The translations under genes were made by a program, and so were the position numbers. A DNA stretch of 16,707 nucleotides from Leptolyngbya sp. SIO4C5 (GTDB taxonomy: Bacteria; Cyanobacteriota; Cyanobacteriia; Phormidesmidales; Phormidesmidaceae): contig JAAHIC010000004.1 in assembly GCA_010671965.1 (NCBI GenBank), positions 12,100 through 28,806 of the forward strand, in the 5' to 3' direction. Shown here piece by piece: positions 8,900 to 16,035 of this stretch (positions within the stretch are counted from its first letter, which is position 1; every line of letters starts with the position of its first letter). The notes beneath the pieces are model-generated. The model was not told the origin of the DNA. It saw only the letters and a program-made list of their open reading frames with translations, and did no database searches.

Positions 8900-10372
8900 A
8901 TGGCGGTCGCTCTCTCTCCCACCTCGTTTATTGGCAAGCCCATTCAGTTTGGTACGGATGGCTGGCGCGGCATGATGGCGGCAGACTTTACGTTTGAGCG
9001 GGTGGTGCAGGTAGCGCAGGTGGCGGCTCAGGTACTGCAGCAGCGCTATGGTGAGATGACCGGCAGCAACACGGTAATTGTGGGTCACGATCGCCGCTTT
9101 CTCTCCCCTGAGTTTGCCCGCGCCGCGGCTGAGGCGATCGCTCGTACGGGCTTCGATGTCATGCTGAGTGATACCTACGCGCCTACCCCCGCCTTTAGCT
9201 GGGCGGCTAAGGCCGAGAAGGCGCTAGGCGCGATCGTAATTACCGCTAGCCATAACCCAGCCATTTATTCCGGTCTAAAGATTAAAGGGGCCTTTGGCGG
9301 TTCCGTACCGCCAGAAGTGACCAAAGAAGTAGAAGCTCAGCTCCAGACTGACATTCCCCCAGCGGCAACATCCGGTCGGCTATCAACCTTCGATCCGTGG
9401 CCTAGCTACTGCCAGGGGCTGCAGGCCAAGGTGAATCTAGAGCCGATTCGGGCCGCGATCGCCAGCGGCAAGCTGACGGTGTTTGCCGATGTCATGCATG
9501 GAGCCGCCGCAACCGGACTAGAGCGACTGCTGGAAATGCCGATTGATGAGCTAAATGGGGCTGCCGATCCGCTATTTGGCGGCGGTTCCCCGGAGCCTCT
9601 ACCTAAATATTTAGCGAAAACCTTGGAAACGATCAAAGCCTATCAGCCCCAGGTTGACGGTGGGTTGACGGTAGGACTGGTCTTTGATGGGGACAGCGAT
9701 CGGATTGCGGCTGTAGACGGTCAGGGCAACTTTCTAAGCTCGCAAATTTTAATTCCGGTTTTGATTGATCATCTGGCAACTCGTCAGGGCTTGAAAGGCG
9801 AGGTGATTAAAACCATTAGCGGCTCTAACCTGATTCCCGCTGTTGCCAATATGCACGGCCTGTCGCTGCATGAAACGGCGATTGGCTACAAGTACATTGC
9901 CGATCGGATGCAGTCTCATCACGCCCTGATTGGCGGTGAGGAGTCAGGCGGTGTGGGCTACGGTCATCATATCCCTGAGCGGGATGCGCTGATGTCGGCG
10001 CTTTACGTGCTGGAGGCAGTCGTCATGTCTGGCCTCGATCTGAGCGACTATTACAGTCAGCTACAGCAGGCCACAGGCTACCAGTCTGAATACGATCGGA
10101 TTGACCTCCCCCTAGCCAGCATGGAAGTGCGATCGCGGCTGCTGGACGAGCTGAAAACCAATTTGCCTCAAACCGTAGCCGGTAAAGCGGTTAAAGACTG
10201 TCTGACCATTGACGGCTACAAGTTCACCCTGGAAGACGGCAGCTGGCTGCTGGTGCGTTTTAGCGGCACGGAACCGGTGCTGCGGCTTTACTCGGAAGCC
10301 AGCAGTTTAGAAGATGTCCATCGCCGTCTGAGCTGGGCCAAAGACTGGGCCGAAGCTGTGAGCAACGCCTGA
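8900..10372 (+). CDS. Phosphoglucomutase/phosphomannomutase family protein
   Basis: The product is 490 residues of the alpha-D-phosphohexomutase superfamily. All four domain signatures are present: FGTDGWRG (17-24), the phosphoserine loop TASHNP (115-120, catalytic S117), the metal-binding VFDGDSDR (261-268), the sugar-specificity loop GGEESGG (345-351), and the phosphate-binding RFSGTEP (453-459). It interconverts hexose-1- and hexose-6-phosphates, probably glucose phosphates for glycogen, sucrose or cell-envelope sugar supply. The GEESGG form is common to both Glc and Man/Glc enzymes, so substrate preference is open. The ATG is preceded by a weak AAGG about ten bases upstream. The gene converges on the epimerase-type reductase with only nine bases between stop codons, leaving no room for separate terminators. 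Confidence 0.92.
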   Translation: MAVALSPTSFIGKPIQFGTDGWRGMMAADFTFERVVQVAQVAAQVLQQRYGEMTGSNTVIVGHDRRFLSPEFARAAAEAIARTGFDVMLSDTYAPTPAFSWAAKAEKALGAIVITASHNPAIYSGLKIKGAFGGSVPPEVTKEVEAQLQTDIPPAATSGRLSTFDPWPSYCQGLQAKVNLEPIRAAIASGKLTVFADVMHGAAATGLERLLEMPIDELNGAADPLFGGGSPEPLPKYLAKTLETIKAYQPQVDGGLTVGLVFDGDSDRIAAVDGQGNFLSSQILIPVLIDHLATRQGLKGEVIKTISGSNLIPAVANMHGLSLHETAIGYKYIADRMQSHHALIGGEESGGVGYGHHIPERDALMSALYVLEAVVMSGLDLSDYYSQLQQATGYQSEYDRIDLPLASMEVRSRLLDELKTNLPQTVAGKAVKDCLTIDGYKFTLEDGSWLLVRFSGTEPVLRLYSEASSLEDVHRRLSWAKDWAEAVSNA

Positions 10373-10381
10373 AGCTAAGCA

Positions 10382-11341
10382 CTAGGAAACAGCCAGCTCT
10401 TGCAAAATTTCTGAGACGGCTCGTGGCTGCCAGCCCAGCTCTCGCTGAGCCTTGCTGGCGTCAATCCGCACACAGCGATCGTAGATATAGTGAACCCGCT
10501 CGCGGCTGAGGGGCGGGTTCCAGTTGAACAATCGTCCTACCGGATCGAGCAGGTTGCCGAGCAGCCTAACCAGCGTGGCGGGTGGTTCAGCCGGGGGGGC
10601 AATGCCTGTCTGCTGGCTCAAAATCTGAAACATCTCGCGGGTGGAGAGTTCTCCGGCAGAGATGATGTAGTGGGCTCCGGCGGGCGCTTTTTCAGCCGCA
10701 AGCAGCAGCGCGGCTACCAAATCATCGACATGGACGACGCCGGTAATGCGATCACCTCCCGGCCACAGCTTCAGCCGTCGCCGGCGGAAAAGCTGAATCA
10801 CCGGGCCAAAATGGGGGTCATCGGGGCCGAGGATACCGGCGGGCATGAGGCTAACCGTGTGTAGCCCCTCAGTTGCGGCCTGATCGACAAGCTGCTGGGC
10901 CTGGTATTTGGTGCGATCATAGGCGGAGGAAAAATCAGCCTGGGTGCGCTGGAAGGTTTCATTGACCACTTGGCCCTGGGTGTCACCGTAAATGCCAATG
11001 GTGCTGCAGTAAATGACTTGAGGCTGAGGATTAGCCGCCGCCGCCGCTGCTAAAACCGTACGGGTTCCTTCCACGTTGACCCGCTGCATCCGAGCGGCAT
11101 CCACCAGCCCTAGATCTACATAGGCAGCAATGTGAAACACCACGTCAACGCCCTGCATCGCTTTTTCCAAGGCGGGGCGATCGCCAATGTCACCGTAAAC
11201 CAGCTTAATATCCGTATCGGCTAGCCGCGCAAGATCGCTGGTTTGGCGGACAAAGCCAATCACTTCATCACCGCGATCGCGCAGGGCTTTAACCAAGTGC
11301 GATCCGGTAAAGCCATTGGCTCCGGTAACTAAAGCTTTCAT
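10382..11341 (-). CDS. NAD-dependent epimerase/dehydratase-type reductase (CerR-like candidate)
   Basis: The product is 319 residues, an extended short-chain dehydrogenase. The dinucleotide site is G7-x2-G10-x2-G13 in VTGANGFTGSH. The catalytic set is S111-T112 (YCSTIGIYG) with Y139-x3-K143 (SAYDRTKY). HIAAYVDLG (68-76) is typical of the dihydroflavonol-reductase/HpnA-like branch. The ATG overlaps the stop of the upstream acyltransferase gene in an ATGA arrangement (11338-11341), so the two are translationally coupled. In Caulobacter an enzyme of this class (CerR) reduces the keto group in ceramide synthesis. With an oxoamine synthase and an acyltransferase in the same operon, I infer a 3-keto-sphingoid or 3-keto-ceramide reductase. 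Alternatives are a sugar-nucleotide epimerase or another ketoreductase. Confidence 0.85.
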   Translation of the reverse strand: MKALVTGANGFTGSHLVKALRDRGDEVIGFVRQTSDLARLADTDIKLVYGDIGDRPALEKAMQGVDVVFHIAAYVDLGLVDAARMQRVNVEGTRTVLAAAAAANPQPQVIYCSTIGIYGDTQGQVVNETFQRTQADFSSAYDRTKYQAQQLVDQAATEGLHTVSLMPAGILGPDDPHFGPVIQLFRRRRLKLWPGGDRITGVVHVDDLVAALLLAAEKAPAGAHYIISAGELSTREMFQILSQQTGIAPPAEPPATLVRLLGNLLDPVGRLFNWNPPLSRERVHYIYDRCVRIDASKAQRELGWQPRAVSEILQELAVS

Positions 11342-12474
11342 AGCGCTTTTTCGTAAATGCGATAGGTCTTAGTAATGTGGGCCCCCGAAGCCTCAATAAT
11401 CTTGCGCGAGGGCAGATTGTCTTCAAACACCCAAGACAGCTCCGCCTGCTTGTAAGGCTTTTGCTTTTTAGTGCCGCCTTTCATGCCCAGATAGACCAGC
11501 GCCAGCGGCACCATCTTACGGCGATACTCCGGCAGGGCGCAGATGGCAATCACCCGGCCTCGGTCAATCTGGCGGCGATACCAGAGAAACTTGAGAATCC
11601 CCAGCCAGTTGAGCCGACCGTTGACCTGCTTTAAGGGAATGTTGTAGTCCGGTAGCCCCATAAAAAAGCCAATCATTTGGCCCTGATCTTCCGCAATAAC
11701 AAAGACATCTGGATCGACAAGCTGCTGTAGCTCTTTGGCCTCTGCCATAAACTCCGCCTCAGTCCGGGCCGAAGAACTCCAGTTGTGGGCAAAGGCGGTC
11801 GTGAAAAGCTGATAAAGGCTGCGGCAGTCCTGCTCGAAGGCTTCACCCTTGGTGTGGATGGGCCGAAAAGTAATGCCCGCTTTCTGGGCAATCTGGCAGG
11901 CGCGCTCAAACTGGCTAGGCAATGTGTGAGCTAGGGGCAAGTCATAGGCGTAGGCGTCTTTGGCTTTGTGCCAGCCCGCCCGCTGCATAAACTCATCGTA
12001 GTAGGGCGGATTGTAGGGCATCATCACCATCGGCGGCGTATCAAATCCATCGACTAAAAAGAAGCAGTTATTGTGGGTGGACAGATCGATGGGGCCACGG
12101 GCGAGGGGAATGTCGCGATCGCGCAGCCATTGACAAGCCTGTTCTAGCAGCGCTTCAGCGATCGCAAACTCTTCTATACATTCAAAAAAACCGAACAGAC
12201 CCACAGGCTGCTCTTCTCGCTCAATCAGCCGCTGATTGATAGCCGCCACAATTCGGCCTACGGGCTGTTCTGCAGAGAAGGCGACAAACTGCTGCAGCTC
12301 GCCGTAGCCAAAGAACGGATTGCTGGGCTGAAACTGCTTAGCAATGCTGGATTTGAGCGGCTGCACCCAGTTTGGATCGCCCTGATAGACGCGATCGGGT
12401 ACCGCGAGAAAGGCGGCCTGCTCGTCAGGGGTGGTAACAGGTTTGATTTCAAACTGGGTTTTAACTGCGGTCAT
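11338..12474 (-). CDS. GNAT-fold acyltransferase (bacterial ceramide synthase-like candidate)
   Basis: The product is 378 residues with two GNAT-like halves. The N-terminal half includes VAFSAEQPVGRIVAAIN (64-80). It leads to a conserved-looking block at 127-159 (GPIDLSTHNNCFF, then DGFDTPPMVMM and PYNPPYY). The second half includes FVIAEDQGQMIGFFMGLPDYN (about 256-276) and the C-terminal RKIIEASGAHITKTYRIYEK. No transmembrane helix is evident, unlike eukaryotic ceramide synthases. From memory, bacterial ceramide synthase bCerS of Caulobacter belongs to this type of soluble or peripheral acyltransferase. With the oxoamine synthase upstream and the reductase overlapping downstream, I infer N-acylation of a sphingoid-like amine. 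Other amines cannot be excluded. A 123-bp gap with two palindromes separates it from the synthase. Confidence 0.8.
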   Translation of the reverse strand: MTAVKTQFEIKPVTTPDEQAAFLAVPDRVYQGDPNWVQPLKSSIAKQFQPSNPFFGYGELQQFVAFSAEQPVGRIVAAINQRLIEREEQPVGLFGFFECIEEFAIAEALLEQACQWLRDRDIPLARGPIDLSTHNNCFFLVDGFDTPPMVMMPYNPPYYDEFMQRAGWHKAKDAYAYDLPLAHTLPSQFERACQIAQKAGITFRPIHTKGEAFEQDCRSLYQLFTTAFAHNWSSSARTEAEFMAEAKELQQLVDPDVFVIAEDQGQMIGFFMGLPDYNIPLKQVNGRLNWLGILKFLWYRRQIDRGRVIAICALPEYRRKMVPLALVYLGMKGGTKKQKPYKQAELSWVFEDNLPSRKIIEASGAHITKTYRIYEKAL

Positions 12475-12518
12475 AACAGATCACCGGGCAGCATCACCGT
12501 CATTGTCGCGGAAAAGGC

Positions 12519-12543
12519 GTAGAGTGGGCAATGCCCACCCTAC
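12519..12543. repeat. Dispersed palindrome, copy 1
   Basis: This is a 25-bp inverted repeat centred on 12531, with core GTGGGCA-A-TGCCCAC, extended by GTAGA on the left and CCTAC on the right, and one mismatch in twelve pairs. The GTGGGCA...TGCCCAC palindrome is, from memory, of a type scattered through many cyanobacterial intergenic regions. In the operon mRNA it would form a stable stem. Confidence 0.85.
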
Positions 12544-12565
12544 AATCTGCGCCGCGTAATTAACC

Positions 12566-12590
12566 AGAGAGTGGGCAATGCCCACCCTAC
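12566..12590. repeat. Dispersed palindrome, copy 2
   Basis: This copy has the same core GTGGGCA-A-TGCCCAC centred on 12578, exactly 47 bp from copy 1 and in the same orientation, ending just before the oxoamine synthase stop codon. The outer two pairs are degenerate. The pair could stabilise or process the mRNA between the synthase and acyltransferase coding parts, or attenuate downstream transcription. Confidence 0.85.
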
Positions 12591-12597
12591 ACCGCAA

Positions 12598-13884
12598 TTA
12601 GGCTGTGTACTGGACCACTGAGCCGCACAGCTTTTCACGGACGGCCATCATCGCCTCGACGAGCTGATCCATCTCCGCCTGAGTATGGAGGGCGTTGGCG
12701 GTAATGCGCAGCCGCGGCTTGGCGATAAACCAAATCGGTGAAACCCAGAGGCCGAACTCTTCCATCAGACAGCGGGCAAAGGGCTTGGGCTTGAGTTCGG
12801 GGGGCAAGATCACCGGAATGACGTTGGTTTCACCAATTGCCTCAAATCCGGCGTCAACCAGGCGCGATCGCAGATAGCGGGTATTAGACTGCAGCGTTGC
12901 CACCAGTTCCGGATGTTGGCGAACTTGGCGAATGCTTTCTAGGGCAGCGGCTGTGACCGGCGGCGGCAGCGAAATCGTGCCAATTGAGGTAGGAGAAACA
13001 TCCAGCAGGTCGATCAGTTCCCGGTTGGGAGCGCTGATGGCAGCCCCGGCCGATCCGGCAAACTTCGAGAAGGTCGTCATGATTAAGGGCACAATGCCGC
13101 GATCGATTACCGATTGGGGCGAAATGCCAAAGTGATCGTAGATTCCTTCGCCTTTGGGACCAATGGCACCGCTGGCATGGGCTTCATCCATAACCACAAC
13201 GCTGCCGGGATGACTTTCTAAAATGTCAAGCATCTGAGGCAGAGGCACCACGTCCCCGTCCATCGAGAACACAGCGTCCGAGATGACCATAACGCGATCG
13301 CCCGGACGCGCATAGCGCCGTACTTTTCGAGCGAGATCGTCCATATCACAGTGCCGATAAGCCTTCACCCGCACGTTGGGACTGTGGCTAAACATCTTGC
13401 CAGAGCGATTGCTAGCGTTGACCACGGCTGAAATAATACAGCCATGATTGAGTACGTCAGTGAAGATGACGGTTTCTCGCGTATGCTCAAAGCCAGGGAC
13501 GGGCACCGCCAAATGGCAAAAACCATCCATCAGCGCCTGCAGCGCCATCCAGGCATTGAGAAATAAATGGGTATGGGGTAGATGCTTAAAGGCGGAAATT
13601 TCTTGCTCTAGCTGTCGATGCAGATCAATCCGACCGCTGAGAACCGAGCAAGAGCTATTGGAAGTACCGTATTGAAGAATCGACTCAATTGCGGCCTGCT
13701 TCACAGGTTCAGCCTGAGCCAGTCCCAACACATCGTTCGTGCAAAAAGTTAAGACCTTGTGATGCTTGCCAGTCGTCTGTTCTTCAATCTCGACCAGATT
13801 ACCCTGCTTTTGATGGCAGATAAACTTATCGGGATAGAGGCCACTGGCATAAAGATGCTGCATGTAGTCATTAACGACGTCCAC
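12598..13884 (-). CDS. Alpha-oxoamine synthase (serine palmitoyltransferase-like)
   Basis: The product is 428 residues, a PLP-dependent fold-type I enzyme of the family that condenses an amino acid with an acyl thioester and releases CO2 (Spt, BioF, Kbl, HemA, CqsA). Visible sites are YGTSNSSCSVLSG (72-84), H147 of DVLNHG (cofactor-stacking His), ISDAVFSMDGD (201-211), VMDEAHASG (231-239, D233) and the lysine K274 in TTFSKFAGS. The glycine-rich segment differs from the usual YGxGxxGSR, and there are extra residues around 124-140 and 164-171 (KMFSHSPN). The start is GTG 13884, with AGAGGA seven bases upstream overlapping the Rieske stop. There is no biotin or threonine-degradation neighbour; the neighbours suggest sphingoid-base synthesis. 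The exact amino acid and acyl substrate are inferred only. Confidence 0.88.
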   Translation of the reverse strand: MDVVNDYMQHLYASGLYPDKFICHQKQGNLVEIEEQTTGKHHKVLTFCTNDVLGLAQAEPVKQAAIESILQYGTSNSSCSVLSGRIDLHRQLEQEISAFKHLPHTHLFLNAWMALQALMDGFCHLAVPVPGFEHTRETVIFTDVLNHGCIISAVVNASNRSGKMFSHSPNVRVKAYRHCDMDDLARKVRRYARPGDRVMVISDAVFSMDGDVVPLPQMLDILESHPGSVVVMDEAHASGAIGPKGEGIYDHFGISPQSVIDRGIVPLIMTTFSKFAGSAGAAISAPNRELIDLLDVSPTSIGTISLPPPVTAAALESIRQVRQHPELVATLQSNTRYLRSRLVDAGFEAIGETNVIPVILPPELKPKPFARCLMEEFGLWVSPIWFIAKPRLRITANALHTQAEMDQLVEAMMAVREKLCGSVVQYTA

Positions 13885-13891
13885 AATCTAT

Positions 13892-13897
13892 TCCTCT
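13892..13897 (-). promoter_or_regulatory. Shine-Dalgarno of the oxoamine synthase
   Basis: AGAGGA on the minus strand lies seven bases before GTG 13884 and shares a base with the TGA stop of the Rieske gene. It selects the GTG over the in-frame ATG seven codons later and implies coupling of the two genes. Confidence 0.75.
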
Positions 13898-15018
13898 CAC
13901 CTACACTTAGAATCCTGAACTAATTCGAAATCACGGTCGCTTGCAATCTCAGTTGGTGGGTTCAATGACCGATCTGATTGTTGCATGAACTTTTCGTACT
14001 GGCCGATAATCACTCGCTGCAGGGCAATAATGGCAGGATTAACTTCCACATAGCTGCGCTGGGGATTGGCCGTATAGTTGCGCTGCTCACTTTCCATCAT
14101 CTCAACATCTTGATGGAGAAACTTGAGAAAGATTTGATGCAGCACCGCTTTTTCTAGCAGATTGCCAAGCTTACCCTGACGTAGCCAGCGAGGAATTGGC
14201 AGCTTCAGAAACAGCATGGAAAAAGAGCGCGTCAGCGTCGGGCCTACAGGTAGCCGCATCAAGTACAGCGAGGAAACTCCCTCTAAAGAGCTGTGATAGT
14301 GCGGATACTGATAGTGAATTGAAACAGTGCGAGTCGTCACCCCACTGCCCGTGCCCAGTCCCATCAGCTTGGTCAATACACCCCGGTAGGACACCTGATA
14401 GTCTGCATAGACATCGGCCTCGGTTTGCTTCAGCTTCAGCAAAACTGGATCAAACCAGCCCTGCAGTTCTTTGTGCAAAAAGCCGTGAAACACATCCATT
14501 GTGTTTTCGTTGCAGATGGAAAAATGAGCCTGGAACTCGCCTGGAATTCGCACCATAAACCATTCTTTGGCATCGTACTCAGGCACTGCGGGCGGCTGAT
14601 GCAAACTGGCTAAATCCGGATCGCCGGGAAAGAGCCAAAGAATGCCATACTTTTCTTGAGTGGGATAGCTGCGAGCCTGAGCGCAGGGTAGCTTTTGATC
14701 CGCTGGAAAGTAGGGAATTTGAACACATTTTCCAGCGCTATCAAATTCCCAGCCGTGATAGGGACAGGTGAGATGAGAGCCATGAACCTCGCCTTTGTGC
14801 AGTTCGACCCCCTTGTGAGGGCAGGCATCCTCTAAGGCATGAACTTGCCCAGAAGCATCGCGATAAATCGCAATTTTTTGCTGCCAAATGGTGACAGGCA
14901 TAACTTCGCCGGGTTTGAGCTGTTCGGCCCAGCCAGCGGGATACCAGTAGTTGGGATTGATGCTAGTTTCGCGAACACGCCGGTAAATAGATTGGCCTTT
15001 GAGAACAGCTAGTTCCAT
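13897..15018 (-). CDS. Rieske non-haem iron oxygenase, alpha-subunit type
   Basis: The product is 373 residues from ATG 15018; an in-frame TTG at 15030 would add four. The N-terminal Rieske [2Fe-2S] domain has C66-x-H68 (CPHKG) and C85-x2-H88 (CPYHGW). The C-terminal catalytic domain has a mononuclear iron site N172..D175-x2-H178-x3-H182 (ENTMDVFHGFLH) and the carboxylate D304 (LHQDVEMMESEQ). Such enzymes use O2 and electrons from a reductase for hydroxylation, desaturation or demethylation. The domain order resembles the PaO/Tic55/CAO-like cyanobacterial group and other single-component oxygenases. No reductase or ferredoxin gene is in view. It is the first gene of the putative lipid operon, with 12 bases to the synthase, so I infer that its substrate is the sphingoid- or ceramide-like product or its fatty acyl chain. 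No HIP1 site occurs in it. Confidence 0.88.
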   Translation of the reverse strand: MELAVLKGQSIYRRVRETSINPNYWYPAGWAEQLKPGEVMPVTIWQQKIAIYRDASGQVHALEDACPHKGVELHKGEVHGSHLTCPYHGWEFDSAGKCVQIPYFPADQKLPCAQARSYPTQEKYGILWLFPGDPDLASLHQPPAVPEYDAKEWFMVRIPGEFQAHFSICNENTMDVFHGFLHKELQGWFDPVLLKLKQTEADVYADYQVSYRGVLTKLMGLGTGSGVTTRTVSIHYQYPHYHSSLEGVSSLYLMRLPVGPTLTRSFSMLFLKLPIPRWLRQGKLGNLLEKAVLHQIFLKFLHQDVEMMESEQRNYTANPQRSYVEVNPAIIALQRVIIGQYEKFMQQSDRSLNPPTEIASDRDFELVQDSKCR

Positions 15019-15040
15019 AGATAAGGGCAAGACTGTAACG

Positions 15041-15079
15041 TAAAGATAAATTTTACGAAATAAAGCTTAATTATCTTTA
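15041..15079. promoter_or_regulatory. Inverted repeat TAAAGATAA-N21-TTATCTTTA in the operon promoter region
   Basis: Perfect 9-bp half-sites at 15041-15049 and 15071-15079, with centres 30 bp (about three helical turns) apart, lie just upstream of the Rieske start. The block is strongly AT-rich compared with its surroundings. A second smaller dyad, CGTAAA (15039-15044)/TTTACG (15052-15057), is nested in it. This looks like an operator for a dimeric or tetrameric regulator, or a promoter island. No regulator gene is in the window. Confidence 0.5.
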
Positions 15080-15258
15080 TTAGACCATTTTGAGAGAGCA
15101 ATTGGTTTTTTTGCTACACCCAAGGTAGGTTAATCCCTAGAAAATTAGCATCATTCCACTGTTTGATCCAAGTTTTCTCGTCAGCAGCAAATCCAATCGA
15201 GAGAACATAGAATGGTTAGTCACCCCCGCCGAGTTATACAAACTGACCGCGATCGCCC

Positions 15259-16035
15259 TTAAAAAGTTGCGCTGACGCCCTGTAGCTGCAGAACTGCTGG
15301 CTGGCGAACCTGGACAATCAGCAGTGAAAAATAGGGCAGCTTGAGATCATGATGCTGACTGAGACCAGCATAGATCACCTGATTCGATCCTGTGGCATTC
15401 TGCACGATAAAGCTGCGGTCTAAAAGCTGATGCTGCTGCAGAATCGACCAGACCTGCTGATAGACTGAACTCATTTTCAGTAAAACAATAACGTCCGCCC
15501 AGGCAATTACTTGCTCTAGCTGTTCTGGGGCATAAAGGGCTGGCAGAACGGCCAGGTTTTGGGCCTGAATTGTCAGGGGGATGCCCAGAGCTGCTGCCGC
15601 TGCCAGAGGCGAACAGATCCCTGGAACCGCTTGAATCTGACTTTGCGGATAGCAATGATGCAGGGTTTGGGCCAGATAGGAGAAGGTGCTGTAGAAGCTG
15701 ATATCGCCTTCGCTGGCGAATACCACGTCTTTTCCCTGCTGTAGATAGGCCCAGACCTGGGCTGCTGCCTGCTGCCAAGCCGCCTGCAGCTCGGCTTCAT
15801 CCTGCACATAGGGAAATCTTAGGGGTAACTGGATCTGCTGGGGGGACAGCCACTGGGCGATCGCCTGCTGCGCCATGCCGGGTCGATTTCCGCTGCCTGC
15901 CGGAAACGCCACCACTGCTGCCGCTTGCAAATGCCGCAACGCCTTTAGCGTAATGAGTTCTGGATCACCTGGCCCCACCCCAATGCCATACAGCGTTCCC
16001 AGTCTCCGATCTGATGCCTGATCAAACTCTGTCAC
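15259..16035 (-). CDS. cobI: Precorrin-2 / cobalt-factor II C20-methyltransferase
   Basis: The product is 258 residues from GTG 16035, in the family's usual range. It is a SAM-dependent tetrapyrrole methylase acting at C20 in cobalamin ring synthesis. The SAM/tetrapyrrole motif GIGVGPGDPELITLKA is at 17-32, the family hallmark SEGDISFYSTFSYL at 108-121, and VPGICSPLAAAAALGIPL at 137-154. The open frame extends to TTG 16068 (269 residues), but a purine-rich GAGGGAGAGGG precedes GTG 16035, and the extra residues are acidic and non-conserved in appearance. Whether the substrate carries cobalt (CbiL) or not (CobI) is unclear; cyanobacteria are generally thought to use the cobalt-early route. It is separated from the Rieske operon by 240 bp and lacks adjacent cob genes. 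Confidence 0.92.
   Translation of the reverse strand: MTEFDQASDRRLGTLYGIGVGPGDPELITLKALRHLQAAAVVAFPAGSGNRPGMAQQAIAQWLSPQQIQLPLRFPYVQDEAELQAAWQQAAAQVWAYLQQGKDVVFASEGDISFYSTFSYLAQTLHHCYPQSQIQAVPGICSPLAAAAALGIPLTIQAQNLAVLPALYAPEQLEQVIAWADVIVLLKMSSVYQQVWSILQQHQLLDRSFIVQNATGSNQVIYAGLSQHHDLKLPYFSLLIVQVRQPAVLQLQGVSATF

Noticed and set aside
10382..11341. Reading the reductase as the hopanoid-associated epimerase HpnA
   Set aside because: The sequence class is similar, but no hopanoid genes are near, and the ATGA overlap ties it to the acyltransferase. It is kept only as an alternative.
13300..15240. About 1.9 kb without a HIP1 site, covering the Rieske gene, considered as a sign of recent transfer
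   Set aside because: HIP1 occurs about 1.6 times per kb here, and a similar gap occurs around the peroxiredoxin and the start of katG, so the absence is not strong evidence.
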